A stretch of DNA of 36,617 nt from an uncultured bacterium (GCA_903935195.1 CAIZQW010000096.1:1-36617), one strand, 5' to 3'. Counted from the first letter of the stretch, positions 1 to 8,908 are shown. Notes: generated by a model from the letters alone, not told the origin. Program-made: numbers and translations.

Positions 1-93
1 ACCACGGGTTGCAATAGTTGGTATAAGTAATCCATTTTTTTCGTCTTCATCTAATGGAGTTTGACCATTGATATATTCTAAATCTAATCCCAT
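1..93 (-). CDS. Partial N-terminus of a mobile mystery protein B-like (Fic/DOC family) protein, running off the window edge
   Basis: My translation of the minus strand from ATG at 93: MGLDLEYINGQTPLDEDEKNGLLIPTIATRG. It resembles the start of TIGR02613-type proteins (G-x-TPLDxDE..GLIPxxxxTRG). AT-rich compared with the rest of the window. Not in the supplied ORF track because it is short. Confidence 0.6.
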   Translation of the reverse strand, partial: MGLDLEYINGQTPLDEDEKNGLLIPTIATRG

Positions 94-117
94 AATATTT
101 TAGGCATTTCGGTTTTT

Positions 118-177
118 AGTCAGGCTCATAATCCGGCAGCTGCCGGATCGTTGGTTCAAATCCAGCTCCCGCTACCA
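118..177 (+). pseudogene. 3' part of a tRNA-Met-like sequence (CAT anticodon loop, T-arm, acceptor 3' strand, CCA), 5' half absent
   Basis: CTCATAA anticodon loop, then GTTGG-TTCAAAT-CCAGC T-arm and TCCCGCTACCA 3' end. No recognisable D-arm or 5' acceptor strand upstream. The anticodon stem is imperfect and the variable region is replaced by a palindrome. Confidence 0.6.
131..148. repeat. 18-bp perfect palindrome ATCCGGCAG|CTGCCGGAT
   Basis: Direct reading: ATCCGGCAG and CTGCCGGAT are exact reverse complements. Confidence 0.95.
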
Positions 178-233
178 TTTTGAGGTGCCCACATTACCAA
201 CACTATAAGGTACTTGAACGGTAAGCCACTCCA

Positions 234-2066
234 CTAATCCATTCTCCGAGGCCAGACGACAACGTCGTTCTTCCCGGACCGGATATGCTGAAAGGGCCCC
301 GGCTTCACCTGGTTCGGGTCCATGGCGCGTCCGAAATAGTCGCTACTGATATCGAGGGGGGTTCCGTCCTGGTGCTCCATGTGCATCTCCGCCAGCGGGA
401 TCTTGCCGATGAACCGGGATGTGATGAAGGCTGCCTTGGCCTGCGCAACCTGTGCGCTGAGGGTGAGGCTCAGCGTCCACGTCCCCTCCTCTTTCTTGCA
501 GAGGAAGTCGCTCTTGGTGGCATCCACAAGACTCTCCTTGCCCTCGCACGGGAAGGGCGCCGCATCATCCAGGTAGATGTTATGCGTGGCCGTGTAGCCG
601 TCTCCGTCCGGACGCTTGGGCCCGCCGATGAAGATGTTGTTGTACCACTTCTTGAAACGCAGGGTCGTGCCGCCGCGCCCGGCCACTTCGGTGGTGTGCG
701 GCTTGTAATAGGGGACAAAATTCCTCTCGCCGCTGACGGTCTGCTCGAGAGCCGACCTGACAAAGAGGTTATGCGCGTAGATGTTGCCATCCGACCAATC
801 CCGTATTCCGGACGCGATCACGACATTATTATCAAAGAGGGTGGGACCGAAGGAGACTTCGGTGAAGAGTGCATAGTTCCGGTCGGCGATGAAATTGCCG
901 GTCACCCGCGCATTCTGCGAGCCCCAATCGAGCCAGATGCCGATGCCTGACCCGTCAGGCCCGTAAAGCTTGTTGTTGCGGATGATCACATCGATCGGAA
1001 AGAGGATCTTGATATCCGCCTGGTTCGCCCCGCGCCACTCTTTACGATAGACCGTTTCCGTAATCTCATTGCCCTCCAGGATGCTCCCGACCGCGCCGTA
1101 GCAGCCATAGATGCCGCACTGCCCGCAGCGCGAGATCCGGTTGTTCCGGATGAGGTGGAACCCGAAGGTGCCGTAGGGCGGGATATTATCGCCGCCCTTT
1201 GCAAGGTCAAAGGAAAAGATCACCTCATCCGAGACGCCCATGGAGATGCCGTTGTTACGTGAATAGCTGATCCGGCAGTTCTGGACCGTCCAGCGATAAC
1301 CGTACTTCATGCCGATCGCCCCTTCCTCCAGGCTGTAGATGTCACTCCACTGGCTGGCGGTGTGGCGCACATCAAAGCCGTCGAGGACAATGTATTTCAG
1401 GCCGCTTTTCTCCGGAAAGAAGGCCGTTGCCCGGGCATTCACCTCTGTCAGTCCGGCATTGGGGTCCGCCCCGGCAAAGTTCGCCCAGAGGATTGTCGTG
1501 CCTGCACCGTTTTCACAATACCAGCTCTGTTTTGTCTGCCCAACATCCTGGAGGCTGAACTTCTCAAAATAGGCCTCGTTGTTGAAATACAGATCCCCCA
1601 GATGGTACGGCAGGTATTTGTCCTCCGCTGGATTTCTCCCTTGCACGAGGACGGTCTTGATCGACTTACCTCCCAGCCAGGCGCCCGAGACATGGACGGT
1701 AAACGGGTTGAAGCCCTTGAAAAAAGAGTCCGGCAACTCCACCTTCCAGACCCCGCCCCCCTGCGCCACCCAGTTTGTCACAGGTTCCGAACCCCGGATC
1801 GAAACCTCCTCGCCCGGAGCGGCCTTGTAGGTGATAGGCGCCCCTTCCGTGCCGCCGCGCGGCGGTTTGATTGCTTCGCGATAAATGCCAGCCTTGACCA
1901 GGATGGTATCCCCCGGCTGTGCCTTGTCGGCGGCGGACTGGATCGTCTTCAACGGTTTGGCGGCGGAGCCATCGTTCGCATTGTCGCCAGCGACAGAAAC
2001 ATGATACTCGGCAGCAAAAGAAGTCGATACTGCCATCAGGATAAGAATCGGTATTAATGTTTTCAT
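234..2066 (-). CDS. Secreted right-handed parallel beta-helix (pectate-lyase-like/DUF1565) protein
   Basis: Signal peptide MKTLIPILILMAVSTSFAA; 'VSVAGDNANDGSAAKPLKTIQSAADKAQPGDTILVKAGIYRE' is typical of DUF1565/beta-helix N-termini; repeated RNN/GNxI turns. GGAG upstream of the ATG; start overlaps the end of the upstream gene. Confidence 0.85.
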   Translation of the reverse strand: MKTLIPILILMAVSTSFAAEYHVSVAGDNANDGSAAKPLKTIQSAADKAQPGDTILVKAGIYREAIKPPRGGTEGAPITYKAAPGEEVSIRGSEPVTNWVAQGGGVWKVELPDSFFKGFNPFTVHVSGAWLGGKSIKTVLVQGRNPAEDKYLPYHLGDLYFNNEAYFEKFSLQDVGQTKQSWYCENGAGTTILWANFAGADPNAGLTEVNARATAFFPEKSGLKYIVLDGFDVRHTASQWSDIYSLEEGAIGMKYGYRWTVQNCRISYSRNNGISMGVSDEVIFSFDLAKGGDNIPPYGTFGFHLIRNNRISRCGQCGIYGCYGAVGSILEGNEITETVYRKEWRGANQADIKILFPIDVIIRNNKLYGPDGSGIGIWLDWGSQNARVTGNFIADRNYALFTEVSFGPTLFDNNVVIASGIRDWSDGNIYAHNLFVRSALEQTVSGERNFVPYYKPHTTEVAGRGGTTLRFKKWYNNIFIGGPKRPDGDGYTATHNIYLDDAAPFPCEGKESLVDATKSDFLCKKEEGTWTLSLTLSAQVAQAKAAFITSRFIGKIPLAEMHMEHQDGTPLDISSDYFGRAMDPNQVKPGPFQHIRSGKNDVVVWPRRMD

Positions 2067-2069
2067 CTT

Positions 2070-4925
2070 CTACTCCATGACGATTACTGTTTGATTCATC
2101 TCTGGTGCGGTAGCAGGCCAGATAAGTTTTTCTCCTGCGGTAATGTAATACTCGAAATCATCCTGTGCTGCCGGAAGCTTCGCTTCGTACACGGATTGCG
2201 CAATGTGCGTGGCCACTATTGTCTGCCAGTCACCACGACCGAGCGGGCGGACGTGGACGATGACGGAACTTACCGGCTGCTTTGCAAGGGCGATGATTTT
2301 CAGTTTCAGCGATTCGCCCTTGTTCACCACACTGCGGACACACGGCACGATCATGCGCGGTGTTCCTTGGTAGTCCTTCGGGAACGGTTGGCCCGCCGCC
2401 TTGGCAACCGCCGGGCCCCACCCGGAATGGACCTCCATGTTCGCCACCATCCCGAATGCGCCGGGCGTGTTTGCCGTGGCCAGCAAACAGGTGTAGGCTT
2501 CCGCCCAGTGCTTGAACACATCGCCGGGTTGCTGCACGCCCATCGCGCACCGCGTCATCGCCAGCGCCCGATGGTATTTGAAGGTGTTCAGCCAGTAATC
2601 GAACCGGTCGAGATTGCCGGCCCCTTTCACTTGCGGGCGCAATTTCTCGAACCCATCCACAAACGCAAACTGCGGCGCGATCTTGTTCCACGGCGTTTTG
2701 TCGGGAGTAACATCTCCGGTCGGGCAGCCGTCCTGGACAGCTTTCGGCAGCTTGCCGGCACCGCCGTCAATCGCGGCGAAGATCGCGCCCGCTTCAGTCA
2801 GCCCGAAGTTGGCCAGCGCCCAGTCTGTGTAGAAATCGTCCACGGGCAACGAGCGCGGCTTGCCGGCGTCGGACTGCCAATCGTTGTATGCCGCGCCGCC
2901 GAGGTTCATCTTGTTGGTGAACCCGGCACCTTCAATGGCCACGCCGGAAATGCAGGGCAGCGACTTGCGCGCGACCAACTCGATGGTCAACGCGCCGTTG
3001 GTGACCGCGATGTCGTCGAAGGAGAAATCGAGCGCGGCGAACTTTCCGACCTTCGCAAAGATATCGAGGTTGGTCAGGACGGTGTTCCCCTGCACGCGCA
3101 CATCGCAGATGCGCTCGCCGGCTGCATCGAAATGCGGTTCGCAGAACTTGAGCGTGACCTTGTACCTGCCGGCGGGAGCTTGCAGCCGAATCGTGCCGAG
3201 ATCATACCGGCAGCTGCGATACAGCGGCGCGTCCGTCGTGCCGGCAATGGCGGCGTTCGAAAAGCTGCAGACCTTGCCCATGATTGCCCACGTGGCGCCT
3301 GTGCTCCATCTTTGGTCCCATGCGGCCTGCGCGAGAGCCGAGGCGTTCGGGCCAAGGTCTTCCGTGCGCCAGTGCAGCCCCATTAAACCAGTGCATCCGT
3401 AGTCGCGGGCGTCCACGGCATCGCGGCGCATCCGGCCGGCGTGCAGTTGAATGGTGGCCAGGCCGTAGTTCCAATCGCTTTCGAGCCACGGAATCGCCCA
3501 CAGCTCACGCCCCGCAATACGCGCGAACGCTGGGTCCACTTCGCTGAGGCCGGTGTTCCGGCTGATCGCGCTCATGGGGATGTTCTTGGGCATGTCATTG
3601 TCGAACGCGGCACGGTCGTGTTGCGGGCCGAGCACCCAGCCGGCGGTGGCGATCCGGAATGGCGCGTTGACTTTTTTCGCCGCCTCAATCGCGAGCTGGA
3701 TGTCGGCAACGGTATTGGAATACTCCGCCGGTTTATTCCCGCCCCAGGTCCAGCCTTCAGGAGTCCATATCCAGTAATAATCCAGGGGATGACTTGCCAT
3801 TATCCGGCGGAACGTACCTTCATATACGGCACGAACGTCCTTTGTTCTTTCGGAAAGGACTTTCGGCATTATCAGCGGCGCTTCAGTGCCAAGACACGTT
3901 TTCACGCCAAGATGCCGGGCAAATGTGAACGCATCCTTGAACTGCGCGGCCATGCGGTTGAACACCTCGTTGCAGTCCTCGGGCGTGACCGGCAGCGGCG
4001 TGTGACCGCGCAACACATCCGGAGCCCATGCCTTGTCGTCGAACAATTGCGAGCCGCCAAAATGAAAGTCGCTGGTCTTGGTGGGAACGTATTTTTCTGC
4101 TGGCGGCGCATGGACAGTGTTGTAGTAGCGAGAGACATAACTGCGTTGCACATGCCCCATCGCGTCGAAATCGCCGGGCAAGCCGTGCCATACCGTCGGC
4201 TCGGCCATCGGATGGCCCTCCGGGTAGCAGTGAACACCGAGGAAGTTCATCCGCATCTTTGCGAGTTGCGTAAAGACCGCCTTGTAATCATCAGCGCTCC
4301 ACGCATCCATGCCCTGCGGATGCCACCCCCACGTATTCACGCCGCGCAAGTTGAACAGCGGCTTGCCCGATTCCTCTTTCACCACCGGCAACTCCTTCAA
4401 CCGCTCATCCGGCACGACATCGCCGTGGAGATAGAACCGCACGCCGAGCAACTCTGCATACCGGTATGCGCCATACAGGACACCGACATCACTTCCGCCT
4501 GATATCTCGACCGCTCCGCCGGCAGTTCTGATCCGGAACTGCTGGGCTTGAAGTGTCGGATCAATTTTTAGCAGGAAATCTGATCCGTCACGCTTCCCAG
4601 AAATGACAGGCAGTTTCCCTGTCCGCAGATAGATATATCGGCGCAGCTCCGCGGCGGCAAGCTTCACAAGCGATTGTTTGCTTTCCCCAAACTGGTCAGG
4701 CGTTCCCTCCGCAACACACACACACATTGCCTCATCATCGCGACCATCCTTGACCAGCAGCGGTTTCGCCTCCGTGCCGGGATTCCCATTGCCGGCCTGC
4801 GGCGAGCGGTTGTTGACGACAATGGTCCTGGCCAGCGCCGGCGTGCTGAGCCCATACAGCAACCCCAGGAACGCGCCCGTCAGGCACATTTTCAGTGAAA
4901 GCACATCTCTTCTATTTTTACTCAT
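2070..4925 (-). CDS. GH67 N-terminal-like / DUF4838-type putative glycoside hydrolase with an embedded malectin-like domain
   Basis: 'LVKLAAAELRRYIYLRTGKLPVISG' and 'GVLYGAYRYAELLGVRFY' are alpha-glucuronidase N-terminal (GH67N)-like; 'GTIRLQAPAGRYKVTLKFCEPHFDAAGERICDVRVQG...' is malectin-like (about 2925-3230). ORF opens at 4955, but AAAAGGAGGATGGG-ATG supports a start at 4925. Confidence 0.75.
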   Translation of the reverse strand: MSKNRRDVLSLKMCLTGAFLGLLYGLSTPALARTIVVNNRSPQAGNGNPGTEAKPLLVKDGRDDEAMCVCVAEGTPDQFGESKQSLVKLAAAELRRYIYLRTGKLPVISGKRDGSDFLLKIDPTLQAQQFRIRTAGGAVEISGGSDVGVLYGAYRYAELLGVRFYLHGDVVPDERLKELPVVKEESGKPLFNLRGVNTWGWHPQGMDAWSADDYKAVFTQLAKMRMNFLGVHCYPEGHPMAEPTVWHGLPGDFDAMGHVQRSYVSRYYNTVHAPPAEKYVPTKTSDFHFGGSQLFDDKAWAPDVLRGHTPLPVTPEDCNEVFNRMAAQFKDAFTFARHLGVKTCLGTEAPLIMPKVLSERTKDVRAVYEGTFRRIMASHPLDYYWIWTPEGWTWGGNKPAEYSNTVADIQLAIEAAKKVNAPFRIATAGWVLGPQHDRAAFDNDMPKNIPMSAISRNTGLSEVDPAFARIAGRELWAIPWLESDWNYGLATIQLHAGRMRRDAVDARDYGCTGLMGLHWRTEDLGPNASALAQAAWDQRWSTGATWAIMGKVCSFSNAAIAGTTDAPLYRSCRYDLGTIRLQAPAGRYKVTLKFCEPHFDAAGERICDVRVQGNTVLTNLDIFAKVGKFAALDFSFDDIAVTNGALTIELVARKSLPCISGVAIEGAGFTNKMNLGGAAYNDWQSDAGKPRSLPVDDFYTDWALANFGLTEAGAIFAAIDGGAGKLPKAVQDGCPTGDVTPDKTPWNKIAPQFAFVDGFEKLRPQVKGAGNLDRFDYWLNTFKYHRALAMTRCAMGVQQPGDVFKHWAEAYTCLLATANTPGAFGMVANMEVHSGWGPAVAKAAGQPFPKDYQGTPRMIVPCVRSVVNKGESLKLKIIALAKQPVSSVIVHVRPLGRGDWQTIVATHIAQSVYEAKLPAAQDDFEYYITAGEKLIWPATAPEMNQTVIVME

Positions 4926-4944
4926 CCCATCCTCCTTTTGTTCT

Positions 4945-6105
4945 CTATTTTTCACGCCGATCCCCTCTTCCCCTCTTCAACAACCCAAACACGCGCCGGG
5001 CGACATCGGTGCGGTCGCGGCTTACGGCCTCGTACCTGCCCTTGTCTAAGGCGATGGCCGGGGCGATATACGAGGCAATGATCAACCCTTCCGGCCCGCC
5101 CATGTCCCGCTCCAACTCACGGTAGTAAGCCTCCATGCGCTGCTCCGAGGGCGCGAAGTCACAGGCCATGTAGACGATACCCTTATCCTTCAAGGCGTTC
5201 CGCATCGCAGCAGCCACCGAGATATTATCCAAATTGAGGTTATGAATGGCCCTCACGCCCTCGGTGTGAACATAGTTGCTGATGTTCTGTGTCGATTGCC
5301 CGCAGTAATGGATGCAACCGCCTCCAAACGCTTTAAGCACGCATTCATTATAGGGTTTTACGAACTCCTTGTACAGCTCACTGCTCATGATCACGGAGTC
5401 ATCATCGGAGAGCCAGACACCGCCGTAGCCGTCCGGAACTTTGATGCTGAGCGGGTAGCAGCACCCCTGCAGGGGCTGGCCGGCGCGCTCCTTCTGGAAG
5501 CGTACCCACTGGATCAGGGCTTCCGTCACCTTTTCCATAAGCGTGTGGATGCGCGTGGGATCATCGTGCATCCAGAAGCAGAATTTGTCGTACCCGGCAA
5601 TCTGGAAGGCTGTTGTCAGAGGTCCCTGGCAGTCGGTGATGCCCACCGGCAGATCCGCATGCGCTTTAAAATAATCCAGATAGTCGGTCACGCGCTTCAT
5701 GGCCCCTGCTTCACCGGGCACGGGAAGCACAAGGTCGTCAATCTCCTCCAGAGCGGTCATCGTTGAAAGGTCGACGGCCGGATCAGCCTTGGGATTGCAG
5801 ACGAGCTTGACGCCGAACGCGGAGGCCAGCACGCCCGTCCCGTACCAGGGGTGAAGAAAGGGAATATAGTCATCGTCTGGAAGCTGGTGAAAATGACGCT
5901 CGATCTTCTCGGTCTGATACTTGAAGGCTGAGGCCGGATTCGTGTAGTGATCGTCGGGGATCTCTTCCGGCAGATCGCCGAACGTCCAATAGTTACAGTC
6001 CACGATCACGACACCAGGCTCCGTATTCGTGAAGTCGAAGACGCGCTTCAGCCGAGCCTCCGCGCGTGCATTTCGTTCCAGCCATTTATCCTGTATGCGT
6101 TCCAT
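4945..6105 (-). CDS. URO-D-family (methyltransferase-like) protein, copy 1
   Basis: URO-D fold signatures with an HxCG motif ('GGCIHYCGQSTQNISNYVH'). Start taken at MERIQDKW (6105) because of the strong SD (GGGAGGAGAGTGAGT-ATG); the track ORF extends to 6156. Confidence 0.75.
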   Translation of the reverse strand: MERIQDKWLERNARAEARLKRVFDFTNTEPGVVIVDCNYWTFGDLPEEIPDDHYTNPASAFKYQTEKIERHFHQLPDDDYIPFLHPWYGTGVLASAFGVKLVCNPKADPAVDLSTMTALEEIDDLVLPVPGEAGAMKRVTDYLDYFKAHADLPVGITDCQGPLTTAFQIAGYDKFCFWMHDDPTRIHTLMEKVTEALIQWVRFQKERAGQPLQGCCYPLSIKVPDGYGGVWLSDDDSVIMSSELYKEFVKPYNECVLKAFGGGCIHYCGQSTQNISNYVHTEGVRAIHNLNLDNISVAAAMRNALKDKGIVYMACDFAPSEQRMEAYYRELERDMGGPEGLIIASYIAPAIALDKGRYEAVSRDRTDVARRVFGLLKRGRGDRREK

Positions 6106-6107
6106 AC

Positions 6108-7448
6108 TCACTCTCCTCCCGCCCGAAGCGCCTCCTCCTTCGCGATGCGACACCACCTCGTCACATGCTCAGGCCGCTTACTGATGGTATGATTATCCTT
6201 CATGATGATTTCGACAACGCACCCCCGCGTGATCTCAAGCGCGCGGCGAAGCCCCGCCCGGAGTTGCTCCTCGTTGATCGCCTCGCACGCCAGCTCCACA
6301 GGATTCGGCTTCAGGGAAAGAATATACTTGTTCTCGAGACAGGCCGCCATTTTTCCAAGGTCAGCCCACGGCGAGCAGGAGACACGGCGCAGGTTGTGAT
6401 GCCGCTTGACGGTCTGCCACCTCGCGTCAAGGGCTTCGCAGCAGCCATAGCAGTTGAGGCCAAAGCGCGCCAAGATAGGCTGCTCATACGGAAACACATA
6501 CGCTGCATACATGTCAGGGGATACACAGACCGTCTCCTGACTCTCAGCAAACCCCCACAGATCACGGCAACGCACGTGCCCGTCGAAACCGCTGCCTGGC
6601 AATTCATCTGTATAGCCGAAGCCCCCCGAGCCCACATACGTGCCGTTGTTGTTGAGACTCAGCAGGCCTTCGCGTTCCAGCTCATCCAACTTCTGCAGAT
6701 GAGCGTTTGAAACGAAGCTCAGAAGAGCCTTCAGTTCGTCCGGCTGAGCGGCAAAATCCATCAGGAGATTGGTCAGCCCGCGCAACATGACCGCTGGCAG
6801 TGTCAGGCCAAGTGACCACCACCAGGTGCCTTGAAGCTGGACATCCAGCGTCGTTCCGAAGGCTTCCCGTGCGAGGGCCAGACACCCCCTCGTCGTCTCC
6901 CAGTCAACCTGCACGCGCGGCGCGCGAAGCTTCGGAAAGTCCCGGTCATAGTCTTGAAGGGGACCCTCCCAGGACTGCGCCCCGTCAGCAAGCTCTGAAT
7001 GATGAAAGACCGTCTTCAACCCCCAGTCGTCAGGCAGAACCGTGTAGGGCACAACAAAGGATGCTTCCACCGGCCTGTCATCCCCCATCTCCTCGCCCCA
7101 GAAAATCTCCTTCCGGAGATCCATCTCCCAGCGTCTGGCAAGCCTGCCCGTGCATTCCATCAGGTCATCCGTGATGATTTCATTCCAACCGTTCTCAGGG
7201 TCGCAGAAGACGAGCGGACGGTTTCCGGCAAGCGCATTGTGCCCCTTCCAGAGACGTCTCTTCTCCTCCATCTCCGCCGTGCCGGCCAAAGACGCCACCC
7301 GCTCCCCCAGCCGTTGAAGGACACTTTTGTCCGCGGCCGACAGGATGACATCCTGCGGGGTGAGCCCCGTGGCGATCCTGCCAAGCGCTGTCTGATCAAG
7401 GCCCGTGGAGACCCCGTTGCCGTACAAATCTATGTTGCTGTTACGCAT
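6108..7448 (-). CDS. URO-D-family (methyltransferase-like) protein, copy 2
   Basis: 'GLNCYGCCEALDARWQTVKRHHNLRRVSCSPWADLGKMAACLENKYILSLKPNP' resembles the C-terminal part of URO-D family proteins; directly upstream of copy 1 with a 2-nt gap. Confidence 0.7.
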   Translation of the reverse strand: MRNSNIDLYGNGVSTGLDQTALGRIATGLTPQDVILSAADKSVLQRLGERVASLAGTAEMEEKRRLWKGHNALAGNRPLVFCDPENGWNEIITDDLMECTGRLARRWEMDLRKEIFWGEEMGDDRPVEASFVVPYTVLPDDWGLKTVFHHSELADGAQSWEGPLQDYDRDFPKLRAPRVQVDWETTRGCLALAREAFGTTLDVQLQGTWWWSLGLTLPAVMLRGLTNLLMDFAAQPDELKALLSFVSNAHLQKLDELEREGLLSLNNNGTYVGSGGFGYTDELPGSGFDGHVRCRDLWGFAESQETVCVSPDMYAAYVFPYEQPILARFGLNCYGCCEALDARWQTVKRHHNLRRVSCSPWADLGKMAACLENKYILSLKPNPVELACEAINEEQLRAGLRRALEITRGCVVEIIMKDNHTISKRPEHVTRWCRIAKEEALRAGGE

Positions 7449-7499
7449 AAAGAAACCTATTCGTTGTAGCGCTGTGCAGTTTGGCGATCAGAGGCTTGA

Positions 7500-7512
7500 C
7501 GCTATGATAGCG
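7500..7512. promoter_or_regulatory. Candidate operator: CGCTAT-G-ATAGCG inverted repeat in the divergent intergenic region
   Basis: Exact 6+1+6 inverted repeat between the URO-D gene start (7448) and the XylR-like regulator start (7669). Confidence 0.4.
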
Positions 7513-7668
7513 AATATGCGACAATTCAAAAGTCAGGTTCAAACAGGATCCATGTAAGCGAAATCATGCTTGTTCATAGCTCTCTTGCCTTTCATGCATT
7601 CTAAATTAACAAAACGCGCCTTTTGGGGCTAGAGCCTATTTTGCGGAAGTGTATAGTATTTTTGCGTC

Positions 7669-8856
7669 ATGCCTAACTTACCCAGAGTTGTCCTCCTGCT
7701 GGAAACCTCCATCGAATATGGACGTGCCATCTTACGCGGTGTGGCCCGCTATGAGCGCTTGCACGGCCCCTGGTCGGTCTATGTGGAGCCCGGCCATTTC
7801 CAGCATATCCTTCCCACGATAAACACCTCCGTGCCTGTCGGCATGATCGCACGCATGACATCGCCCACAGAGGTCCGTGTCCTGAAACGGGTCGGCTGTC
7901 CCGTGATCGTCCTGGAGCCCTCGTCTGATGTCCCGGCGCTCTCTGCAGCGCGACACGGCTTCCACAGCATTGTCACCGACTCCCCCGCGATCGCCCGGCT
8001 GGCGGCCCAGCACCTCCTGGGGCTGGGCCTCACGCGTTTCGGCTTCTGCGGCTATGCGGAGTGTCCCTGGTCTGAAACGCGACGGACAGCGTTCATCGCA
8101 CATCTCAAAGCCCAAGGGTTTTCCTGTTCGGTCTTCACGGAACCTGTGGATGTCGGAGGGCAAGGCGTCCTTTCCCAAAAACGGTTGAAGGCCTGGCTGC
8201 TCTCGCTGCCCAAGCCTGCCGGCGTCATGGCTTGTAACGATGCCTGCGGACGCCAGGTCGTCGCAGCGTGTTCCGAGGCCGGAATCGCCGTGCCGGATCA
8301 GATTGCCGTGATCGGCGTTGACAATGATGAGCTCCTGTGCGAACTGGCGGATCCGCCGCTCTCCAGTGTCGTACTGGACTGTGAGCAGGCGGGATACGCT
8401 GCAGCCGAGTTGCTGGATGGGCTCATGAAGGGAAACATAGCGAACGCCCCACAGATGATCTCTGTTCGCGCCCTGACAGTCATGGAGCGGCGCTCGACAC
8501 AGCCCATTCTGGTGCAGGATGCGCTTGTCGCCGCTGCTCTGCGTTTCATCCGGGACACGGTGACCCGCCTTATCAGCGTCCGGGACGTGACAGACCATGT
8601 CGGTGTTTCGAGGCGGACGCTGGAACGTCGCTTCGATCATGTTTTCGGTCACGGGATCTATGACGAAATCACCGACTGCCGCCTCGTCCGGGCCAAGCGT
8701 CTGTTGCTCGAAACAGACCTCCCCTCCTACCGCGTAGCCGAAGCCGCCGGCTTCAGCAACATTCAGCCCATGCTCCGCCTCTTTCACCGTCAGGAAGGGT
8801 GTTCTCCGCTGGCCTACCGGGCGAAGGCCAGGAAGTCAAAGCCTGACTTCGGCTAA
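7669..8856 (+). CDS. XylR-type transcriptional regulator: LacI/PBP1-like sensor domain plus C-terminal AraC HTH
   Basis: 'VVLLLETSIEYGRAILRGVARYERLHGPWSVYVEPG' N-terminus and 'VRDVTDHVGVSRRTLERRFDHVFGHGIYDEI...VAEAAGFSNIQPMLRLFHRQEGCSPLAYR' AraC HTH. Confidence 0.9.
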   Translation: MPNLPRVVLLLETSIEYGRAILRGVARYERLHGPWSVYVEPGHFQHILPTINTSVPVGMIARMTSPTEVRVLKRVGCPVIVLEPSSDVPALSAARHGFHSIVTDSPAIARLAAQHLLGLGLTRFGFCGYAECPWSETRRTAFIAHLKAQGFSCSVFTEPVDVGGQGVLSQKRLKAWLLSLPKPAGVMACNDACGRQVVAACSEAGIAVPDQIAVIGVDNDELLCELADPPLSSVVLDCEQAGYAAAELLDGLMKGNIANAPQMISVRALTVMERRSTQPILVQDALVAAALRFIRDTVTRLISVRDVTDHVGVSRRTLERRFDHVFGHGIYDEITDCRLVRAKRLLLETDLPSYRVAEAAGFSNIQPMLRLFHRQEGCSPLAYRAKARKSKPDFG

Positions 8857-8908
8857 CGCTTCGCCCGAGCCTCATGTTTTATTGTTTGTGAGTGGGCCGT
8901 CATTGAGC

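Noticed and set aside
131-148. Palindrome as a fold-back (inverted duplication) assembly artefact
   Set aside because: Flanking sequence on the two sides is not reverse complementary beyond the 18 bp.
285-950. Plus-strand ORF opposite the beta-helix gene (221 aa)
   Set aside because: Antisense shadow of a well-supported CDS with GC-biased codons; no recognisable domain.
3441-4502. Plus-strand ORF of 353 aa opposite the GH67N-like gene
   Set aside because: Antisense shadow; Arg/His-rich composition, no domain motifs, opposite strand has signal peptide and family motifs.
5242-6710. Plus-strand ORFs opposite the URO-D genes
   Set aside because: Antisense of conserved coding sequence; no motifs of their own.
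7732-8787. Minus-strand 351-aa ORF opposite the XylR-like gene
   Set aside because: Antisense shadow; the plus frame has clear sensor and AraC HTH motifs.
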